A stretch of DNA of 11,721 bases, taken from JANXSF01 sp031394025. GTDB taxonomy: Bacteria > Acidobacteriota > Terriglobia > Bryobacterales > Bryobacteraceae. A program made the translations under genes and the position numbers. The stretch covers positions 1 through 11,721 of the forward strand of contig JANMWO010000319.1 in NCBI GenBank assembly GCA_031394025.1, written 5' to 3'. Shown one piece after another: positions 7,305 to 11,721 of the stretch. The notes beneath the pieces were generated by a model, which was not told the origin of the DNA, did not search any database, and saw only the letters and a program-made list of their open reading frames with translations. Each line of letters begins with the position of its first letter. The stretch's first letter is position 1.

Positions 7305-8429
7305 TTACCCGTTGAATGAATATTTCGCTTCTGAAATGGAGATTCCCCGAACTTCGATCTTTTTGAGGTCGGCGCTACCCAGTCCCAGGCTTTCAGCTAA
7401 CAGCAAAGTGTTGTCGCATTTTTGGAACGGGGCGACTCCTTTGGAAGCCCTGGGATCATACCCCATGACTGCGGTGCCCACCGTATCGATTGTGACGGCA
7501 TTGAACCCGGCCACGAGTAAGCCGGGGGTGACCCGACGAATGCCGCGAATCCACGGACCTTCGCCACCGGCCACAGTTTCAATGCCGTCAATCAGGGCAA
7601 TATCAATGGGTCTGGCGGCGTTCAAATCGGCAACGATGCGCGGCATACGATACCCGGAATCGCGGCTGGATGCCGAGTTCTTTTCAGCCGGAGAGCAAGC
7701 TGCGGGTTGACGTTTTCCCACGTGGCAGGTATCCACGCGGCCTTTGGTAGGGCTCTCGTTAGGGTCGTTCTTGCCTGCATCGTCCCCATAAATGGATGCC
7801 GGGGTGATTCCGAACATGTTCTTCATGGAAAGGGTAATCCCGCAAGTGGCGTGATCTTTCAGCTTGGCCATGCTCATCATCACGTCGGTTTCGTCATAGG
7901 CGGTGTTCAGGTCGTAAGCGGGGAAAATAGAGCCACCGCCGGGCACGGCAAAGCGGTGATATTTCTTGCTGGAGCCAAGTGCATTGGTGTTCTCAAAAAT
8001 CACGTTTGGAGAGATAGATTTCAACTGACGCACGTTCCAGCCGGAATCGAGCATGTATTCTTCCAAGGGTCCAGAGCTAGCCCAGGCGCTTTCCACAAAT
8101 CGCACTCGTTTGGCACCGGCCTTGGTCAACAGGTAGGCGACGGCACCCACCATTTTGGGATGTGAATAGTGGGTGACACCCAGGGGTCGCCCTTGAAATT
8201 TGAGGGCTGGGGAGCCGGTAAGGTTCAGTTTGACGGTGACTGTTTTGTTTTTCACCACACGCCCCAATCCACCGAGTTGATCGAACATGGTGGACAGTGT
8301 TTCGGTGAGCCCGTCATCGTAGGATGCACATTTGGCTAGTGCTACTGGTGGGGCTGGGGGAGACTTTTCAGTGGCAGCGTGGGCCAAAGGGGCGGCGGAA
8401 AGTGCGGCTAACAAGTCACGACGTGTCAT
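7305..8429 (-). CDS. Tat-exported DUF362 domain protein
   Basis: The 374-residue protein begins with a twin-arginine type leader (TRRDLLAALSAAPLAHA, residues 2-18), so export of a folded protein is likely. The body matches DUF362: a VTVKLNLTG strand (65-72), a THYSHPKMVGAV segment (86-97), AKRVRFVES (106-114), the characteristic MSMAKLKDHATCGITLSMKN (185-204) and DIALIDGIETVAGGEGPW (276-293). DUF362 proteins have no settled biochemical role; some are fused to ferredoxin domains, which are absent here, although several cysteines occur (34, 196, 235, 245, 338). AGGAG lies 11 bases before the ATG and a plausible promoter sits further upstream. It precedes cdaA by 49 bases but need not be functionally linked to it. 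Confidence 0.85.
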   Translation of the reverse strand: MTRRDLLAALSAAPLAHAATEKSPPAPPVALAKCASYDDGLTETLSTMFDQLGGLGRVVKNKTVTVKLNLTGSPALKFQGRPLGVTHYSHPKMVGAVAYLLTKAGAKRVRFVESAWASSGPLEEYMLDSGWNVRQLKSISPNVIFENTNALGSSKKYHRFAVPGGGSIFPAYDLNTAYDETDVMMSMAKLKDHATCGITLSMKNMFGITPASIYGDDAGKNDPNESPTKGRVDTCHVGKRQPAACSPAEKNSASSRDSGYRMPRIVADLNAARPIDIALIDGIETVAGGEGPWIRGIRRVTPGLLVAGFNAVTIDTVGTAVMGYDPRASKGVAPFQKCDNTLLLAESLGLGSADLKKIEVRGISISEAKYSFNG

Positions 8430-8469
8430 GTTATTAGTTTCTCCTATTTGGACGGAGGTTGGAGAGACA

Positions 8470-8485
8470 CACTTTACAAAAAGTG
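8470..8485. promoter_or_regulatory. Candidate operator: six-base inverted repeat between divergent genes
   Basis: CACTTT (8470-8475) and AAAGTG (8480-8485) form a perfect inverted repeat with a four-base centre. It covers the predicted -10 of the leftward DUF362 promoter and lies at the -35 position of the rightward small gene, so a bound protein could affect both. The regulator is unknown. Confidence 0.35.
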
Positions 8486-8498
8486 ATTAAAATCTCAA
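8471..8498 (-). promoter_or_regulatory. Sigma70-type promoter for the DUF362 gene
   Basis: Read leftwards, TTGAGA (8498-8493, five of six consensus bases) and TAAAGT (8476-8471, four of six) are 16 bases apart. This would start transcription near 8464, about 35 bases before the ATG at 8429 and upstream of its AGGAG site. Confidence 0.4.
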
Positions 8499-8507
8499 AT
8501 TACGCCT

Positions 8508-8513
8508 TATAAT
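8508..8513 (+). promoter_or_regulatory. -10 box of the 53-residue gene, placed for leaderless mRNA
   Basis: A perfect TATAAT ends five bases before the ATG at 8519. Transcription would begin at or next to the start codon. No Shine-Dalgarno sequence is present and no good -35 hexamer is seen at 16-18 bases. Confidence 0.45.
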
Positions 8514-8518
8514 CAGAC

Positions 8519-8680
8519 ATGAATCAAGACAACGTTCACCCAACAGGCGAATCAATTGAAATTTTGGAAAATGACCAGCAGCTTGCAGCATTCGGGGCAA
8601 TGCAAGAAACGCTTCGCTCTCCAATTGGAGATTTGACCCTGCCAATGGATGACGTCAAATGGGAAGTGCTTGGGAAATGA
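8519..8680 (+). CDS. Small 53-residue protein, possibly antitoxin-like
   Basis: This short frame occupies the only gap longer than 300 bases in the window. The product is acidic and soluble (begins MNQDNVHPTG, ends MDDVKWEVLGK), with no signal or membrane segment. Support for a real gene: a perfect TATAAT immediately upstream, a candidate operator, and a TGA stop overlapping a second start (ATGA). The C-terminal end, Pro-Met-Asp-Asp-Val followed by a short amphipathic tail, resembles in style the ends of small type II antitoxins, which usually overlap their toxin gene in just this way. That resemblance is weak and no family motif is certain. If it is not a real gene, the frame is a chance opening. 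Confidence 0.4.
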   Translation: MNQDNVHPTGESIEILENDQQLAAFGAMQETLRSPIGDLTLPMDDVKWEVLGK

Positions 8681-8742
8681 AGGTGCGCTTTGCTCTGCTT
8701 ACCTACGACAAGAAACTACTGGCTTATAGCAACATTTCGTAA
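8677..8742 (+). pseudogene. 21-residue frame coupled to the small gene; possible truncated toxin
   Basis: It begins at an ATG overlapping the previous stop by four bases and encodes 21 residues (MKVRFALLTYDKK, then LLAYSNIS) before TAA. The beta-strand-like MKVRFALL opening is the kind seen at the start of RelE/ParE-fold toxins, but nothing downstream continues it, and the nuoI stop is only 15 bases away on the other strand. It may be the stub of a deleted gene or simply chance. Confidence 0.2.
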
Positions 8743-8757
8743 TCAGAACCACCGGAC

Positions 8758-9255
8758 CTAATGACCGCTAGCGGCTTCTTCATGCACTACAGGAGCATGC
8801 ACGCCAACGGGAATTTGCACCAGCATATTTTCCTTGCGCATTACCAGCGTGGAGGTATTGTAACTAGCCAGTTCAAAACCATGTCCGTGGGTAATCGCAT
8901 CAGTGGGACATGCCTCCACACAGAATCCGCAAAAGATGCAACGTGAATAATCGATGTTGTAAACTTCGGCGTACCGTTCCCCACCGGAGATTCGTTTTTG
9001 TTCCGTATTTTCTGCAGCTTCAATGTAAATGCAATTTACTGGGCAAGCTGCTGCGCACAGGAAACAAGCGACGCACTTTTCCATGCCGTGGGCATCGCGC
9101 TGCAACACATGTGACCCGCGGTAGCGTTCCTGAAAGTTAACCGGGGCGTCTGGATAGTCTTCCGTAACTGTGGGCTGCATCATCTCTTTGAAAGTGACGC
9201 TCATACCTTTGGCGATTGCTGCCGCCGAACCGAAAATTTCACCGATCAGTGCCAT
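8758..9255 (-). CDS. nuoI: NADH-quinone oxidoreductase subunit I
   Basis: NuoI carries iron-sulfur clusters N6a and N6b of respiratory complex I, passing electrons along the peripheral arm toward the quinone. The 165-residue protein has both 4Fe-4S motifs: C-x2-C-x2-C-x3-CP at Cys61, 64, 67, 71 and again at Cys106, 109, 112, 116. RGSHVLQRD (47-54) and the NIDYSRCIFCGFCVEACP context are typical of NuoI rather than a free ferredoxin. The length is normal. AAGGA lies close upstream of the ATG. No other nuo gene is present in the window: its neighbours are a redoxin 58 bases upstream on the same strand and the small divergent-region genes downstream. It is therefore detached from a complete nuo operon, or is an extra copy. 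Confidence 0.92.
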   Translation of the reverse strand: MALIGEIFGSAAAIAKGMSVTFKEMMQPTVTEDYPDAPVNFQERYRGSHVLQRDAHGMEKCVACFLCAAACPVNCIYIEAAENTEQKRISGGERYAEVYNIDYSRCIFCGFCVEACPTDAITHGHGFELASYNTSTLVMRKENMLVQIPVGVHAPVVHEEAASGH

Positions 9256-9313
9256 TGAATCCTTTTAGTTTAGCGTAGCGACCCTCCTCACGGGAAGGCT
9301 AGTTCATGGATGT

Positions 9314-9787
9314 TCAACCAGGTTTATAAAGGGGTATTTTTTCAGCAGGTGAAAAGACGGCAACTCCAGCCCTTTCCCCTAACTCTTCCAGTAGAAGCTT
9401 AGTGAAGCCTTGCTCTGCTGCCGACACTTTACCGTCTGGTTCCACCACAAACATTGATGGTACGTGGGAAATGCCGAATCCGTTGCTAGCCTTAAATCCC
9501 GTCTCTTCCGAGTCCAACAAAGTAGGGAAGCTGATTCCAAAGGCTTGGTTGAATTCCGCAGTGCCTTCCGCATCGTTCTGACTGATGCCGATCACCTGCA
9601 ACTTCGAGTTCTTTGACAAGCGTTCCAAAAATGGAAACGTGAACTGGCAAATGGGGCAGGAAATTTTAAAGAAGGCAAAAAGTGCCGGACCTTTTTGAGC
9701 AATTTCAGATGATGAAATGGTGCTGCCATCCATCCGCTGCAACGTGAATTCGGGTGCCTGACTGCCTTCGGCCAGCATCGCTCTCAT
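9314..9787 (-). CDS. Redoxin/AhpC-TSA family thiol protein with CPIC active site
   Basis: The 157-residue protein has a thioredoxin-like fold: GSQAPEFTLQRMDG (8-21) leads into the strand FAFFKISCPIC, with the active-site pair Cys44-Pro-Ile-Cys47, then LQVIGISQ (63-70), FGISFPTLLDSE (83-94) and the cis-proline region ISHVPSMFVVEPDG (105-118). It has no signal peptide or membrane anchor, so it probably acts in the cytoplasm as a TlpA/redoxin-type thiol reductase or peroxidase. The CxxC spacing favours a disulfide reductase or a Bcp-like atypical peroxiredoxin. Its ATG overlaps the STAS gene stop by four bases (ATGA), so the two are translationally coupled. The exact substrate is not readable. 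Confidence 0.85.
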   Translation of the reverse strand: MRAMLAEGSQAPEFTLQRMDGSTISSSEIAQKGPALFAFFKISCPICQFTFPFLERLSKNSKLQVIGISQNDAEGTAEFNQAFGISFPTLLDSEETGFKASNGFGISHVPSMFVVEPDGKVSAAEQGFTKLLLEELGERAGVAVFSPAEKIPLYKPG

Positions 9788-10197
9788 AACTTGCCGTCTG
9801 CCTTCTGCTGCTGGATGAAACTCAAAATATCGAACCTGCGGATTTCCCGATTGGGAAAGAAGCTATTGACGGCCTGCTGTTCATCGTCGAATACCTCAAA
9901 TACTGTTTCGAGTTTAGTTAGAACCAGCAGCTCCACATTGCGACGTGTCAAATTGAGCAACTTCAATTTGCCTTCCGCTCTGCGTAATGAGGTGAAGCAC
10001 ATCACCAAGGCCCCGAGGCCCGAAGAATCAATATAATCGACATGGGCCAAATTCAATACTGCGTTGACTTTGCCATTGGATATCAACGATGCCACTTTTT
10101 CGCGCAGTGCGGCAACGTTCTCACCAGCAACTAAGCGACCCTTGAGGTCTACAATTACAATCCCCTCACGTTCGTGATCCCCGATCTGTACGTCCAT
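9784..10197 (-). CDS. STAS-domain anti-sigma factor antagonist-like protein
   Basis: The 137-residue protein is one STAS domain plus a C-terminal extension of about 25 residues. Landmarks are GIVIVDLKGRLVAGENVAALREKV (12-35) and AVLNLAHVDYIDSSGLGALV (46-65), where Ser58 after Asp57 aligns with the phosphorylated serine of SpoIIAA-type antagonists. In such partner switches, an anti-sigma kinase phosphorylates this serine and the unphosphorylated form releases the sigma factor. No kinase, phosphatase or sigma gene is visible here, so the partner must be elsewhere. It heads the STAS-redoxin(-nuoI) run. A TAGAAT box ends six bases before the ATG and there is no Shine-Dalgarno site, suggesting leaderless expression. 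The C-terminal extension after residue 110 (FPNREIRRFDILSFIQQQK) is beyond the usual STAS core. Confidence 0.87.
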   Translation of the reverse strand: MDVQIGDHEREGIVIVDLKGRLVAGENVAALREKVASLISNGKVNAVLNLAHVDYIDSSGLGALVMCFTSLRRAEGKLKLLNLTRRNVELLVLTKLETVFEVFDDEQQAVNSFFPNREIRRFDILSFIQQQKADGKL

Positions 10198-10203
10198 CTT
10201 CGA

Positions 10204-10233
10204 ATTCTAACATTTGGTCCCATCAAATCTTAA
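10204..10233 (-). promoter_or_regulatory. Promoter of the STAS gene, placed for leaderless mRNA
   Basis: Read leftwards, TAGAAT (10209-10204, five of six consensus bases) ends six bases before the ATG at 10197. TTAAGA (10233-10228, four of six) stands 18 bases upstream. The predicted start point falls at the start codon. Confidence 0.42.
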
Positions 10234-10237
10234 GATC

Positions 10238-10243
10238 TATAAT
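10238..10243 (+). promoter_or_regulatory. -10 box of larE, placed for leaderless mRNA
   Basis: A perfect TATAAT ends seven bases before the ATG at 10251, putting the transcription start at or beside the start codon. No Shine-Dalgarno sequence is present. Only a weak -35 (TTGGTC at 10214-10219, spacing 18) can be found. It is back to back with the STAS promoter in a 53-base gap. Confidence 0.48.
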
Positions 10244-10250
10244 TGAATCT

Positions 10251-11144
10251 ATGGCCACGTTGGTCAACTTAAATATTCCCGTTGCGTTAAATCCAGATCT
10301 TCTTGCTGCCAAACAGGAAAAGTTATTCCGCCTGCTTGGCGACATGGAACGGGTGATTATCGCCTACTCCGGTGGTACAGATTCGGCGTACCTGGCCTGG
10401 GCTGCTCATCAAGTATTGGGTGATCAGGCCGTTGCCATTACTGCTGATTCCGCATCTATTCCCGAGTCTCACAAACGCGACGCAGAAAAATTCGCCCAGC
10501 AGTTTGGATTTCGTCATGAGTACATTGAAACCTACGAATTTGAGAATCCAGATTATGTGAAGAACGATTCCAATCGTTGCTTTCATTGCAAAGACGAATT
10601 GTTTACCCGCCTGGATCAGGTGTGCCTGGAACGTGGCATCATCAACGTGATTTACGGCGTGAATACGGACGACCTGGGCGATTTCCGACCCGGTCAACGT
10701 GCCGCTAAGAATCATAAAGTGCAATCGCCTTTGGTGGATGCCAATTTGAGTAAAGCGGAAATCCGTGAACTGTCCCGACTGGCTGGTCTGCCAACGTGGG
10801 ACCGTCCGGCCTCGGCTTGCTTAAGCTCCAGGGTGCCGTATGGAACGGCGGTTACGCGGGAAACCATCAAGACAGTGGAAATTGGCGAAGAAGAATTGAA
10901 AGCTCTGGGATTCCGACAATTTCGCGTGCGATTCCACGATAAGCTGGTGCGCATTGAGATTGCACCAGAAGAGTTAGATAAGGCTCTGGATCGGGAAATA
11001 TTTGCCCGAATGACGGCGATCTTCAAGCCATTAGGCTTCCACTACGTGACCATCGATTTGGAAGGATACCGGCAAGGATCTATGAATGAAGTGCTGCCAA
11101 AGACCTTAGTGGAGTCCTCAGGTGTTTTCCCGATTGCCCCATGA
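10251..11144 (+). CDS. larE: ATP-dependent sacrificial sulfur transferase LarE, three-cysteine type
   Basis: LarE adenylates the pyridinium biscarboxylate mononucleotide made by LarB and inserts sulfur on the way to the nickel-pincer cofactor of lactate racemase-type enzymes. The 297-residue product has the PP-loop SGGTDS (40-45), GVNTDDLGDFRPGQRAA (136-152) and the RPASACLSSRVPYG signature (185-198). Cys190 aligns with the sulfur-donating Cys176 of Lactobacillus plantarum LarE. A further pair, Cys110 and Cys113 in RCFHCK, gives the three-cysteine set described for LarE proteins such as that of Thermotoga maritima, which hold a 4Fe-4S cluster and can act catalytically rather than by sacrificing a cysteine. 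No larA, larB or larC is in the window. Its TGA overlaps the start of the next gene (ATGA). Confidence 0.93.
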   Translation: MATLVNLNIPVALNPDLLAAKQEKLFRLLGDMERVIIAYSGGTDSAYLAWAAHQVLGDQAVAITADSASIPESHKRDAEKFAQQFGFRHEYIETYEFENPDYVKNDSNRCFHCKDELFTRLDQVCLERGIINVIYGVNTDDLGDFRPGQRAAKNHKVQSPLVDANLSKAEIRELSRLAGLPTWDRPASACLSSRVPYGTAVTRETIKTVEIGEEELKALGFRQFRVRFHDKLVRIEIAPEELDKALDREIFARMTAIFKPLGFHYVTIDLEGYRQGSMNEVLPKTLVESSGVFPIAP

Positions 11145-11721
11145 CCCTGTTTCGCCTTAGATTGTGGAGTATGAAGTGCTGTGTACTTTTTCTTCTCCCT
11201 TTCGTCGTAATGGCGCAATCCCAAAGTAGCTCTGGAAGCTATACCTTCGACGTCAACGGTAACCGCGTTTCCGCCGGTGAATCTCATCAATCTGTTTCAA
11301 AAAACGGCGACACCACGTTTACACAAATGGGTGTCACGATGAATGGAAACAGTGCGCCACGGGAAAAAGTGGAAGAGAAACTGATTAGCAAAACGGAAAC
11401 CTCGAAAGTGGTGGAACGTGTGGTGACTCCTTACGACGACAACGGGAATCCCGGTCAGCCGCAACGAATGGTTACCAGTGAACGGAAGAATTCCGATGGA
11501 TCAACCAGTACAGATCGTGCCGTTTACTATTCCGATATCAATGGGAATTTCACCCTTGGGGAAAAAGAAACGAAAGTGAGCAGGCCAGCGGGTGAGAATG
11601 CGAGCACCTACGAAACCACCCTGGTGCGCGGAACTCCCAATGGTGAGGTAGTGGTGGAGCGACAACAGGGTAGGGTTGTAGCAAGCAAGACTTCATCCCA
11701 TGAAGATGTGTCCATTGAACG
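11141..11721 (+). CDS. Secreted repeat protein with 33-residue period (3' end outside the window)
   Basis: This frame stays open to the window edge (193 complete codons). It starts at an ATG overlapping the larE stop. An in-frame ATG at 11171 gives a cleaner signal peptide (MKCCVLFLLPFVVMAQ), but its GGAG is only one base upstream, so the start is uncertain. After the signal, the protein is rich in Ser, Thr, Glu, Lys and Val, without cysteine. Asn-Gly-Asn turns recur at residues 39, 68, 101 and 134, with Asn-Gly-Glu at 167: spacings of 29, 33, 33 and 33. Each unit has, in its second half, a Thr/Ser-rich strand ending in Glu/Asp-Arg/Thr-x-Val. This suggests a beta-rich, extracytoplasmic repeat protein. 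No known family was recognised and no function is proposed. Confidence 0.75.
   Translation, partial: MTLFRLRLWSMKCCVLFLLPFVVMAQSQSSSGSYTFDVNGNRVSAGESHQSVSKNGDTTFTQMGVTMNGNSAPREKVEEKLISKTETSKVVERVVTPYDDNGNPGQPQRMVTSERKNSDGSTSTDRAVYYSDINGNFTLGEKETKVSRPAGENASTYETTLVRGTPNGEVVVERQQGRVVASKTSSHEDVSIE

Noticed and set aside
8765..8774. Perfect 10-base palindrome CCGCTAGCGG
   Set aside because: It has no loop and no T-run and lies within the last codons of nuoI. A single short palindrome of this kind is expected by chance.
1..11721. tRNA, rRNA, CRISPR array, insertion sequence or phage genes
   Set aside because: No cloverleaf-like sequences, regularly spaced repeats, transposase motifs or terminal inverted repeats with target duplications were seen by eye. 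A covariance-model scan was not possible.

Overview
The window is ordinary bacterial chromosome of moderate GC with very tight gene packing: four-base start/stop overlaps recur, and no tRNA, rRNA, insertion sequence, phage gene or CRISPR array is visible. The set of families (DUF1080 and DUF362 proteins, a cdaA-cdaR-glmM cluster, a NfeD-like/SPOR/lipA/lnt run, an Asp-x-Asn-Gly-Asn secreted repeat protein) points to an Acidobacteriota genome, perhaps near Solibacter/Bryobacter. This is an inference from family content only.

Layout. Bases 100-3782 (+) form one run: a NfeD-like membrane protein, a membrane-anchored SPOR-domain protein, lipoyl synthase (lipA) and apolipoprotein N-acyltransferase (lnt). 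It meets, tail to tail with a 29-base overlap, a minus-strand run (8429 down to 3754): a Tat-exported DUF362 protein, diadenylate cyclase cdaA, its YbbR-domain partner cdaR, phosphoglucosamine mutase glmM and a secreted DUF1080 protein. The three middle genes are the known c-di-AMP/cell-wall precursor cluster, each overlapping the next by four bases.

Bases 8430-8757 hold a divergent promoter region with a six-base inverted repeat, and an unlisted 53-residue gene overlapped by a 21-residue frame. This looks faintly like an antitoxin with a truncated toxin. A second minus-strand block (10197 down to 8758) carries a STAS-domain protein, a CxxC redoxin translationally coupled to it, and a solitary NADH dehydrogenase subunit I (nuoI). 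A 53-base divergent promoter region separates it from a final plus-strand block: larE, a sulfur insertase for the nickel-pincer cofactor, coupled to a secreted protein that runs off the window and has a 33-residue internal period.

The functional themes are envelope biogenesis (SPOR, Lnt, GlmM/CdaA), cofactor assembly (LipA, LarE) and redox functions (NuoI, redoxin). No wholly new multi-gene system is evident. The items most worth a second look are the apparently leaderless promoters at larE, the STAS gene and the 53-residue gene, that small gene itself, the 33-residue repeat protein, and the three-cysteine LarE.
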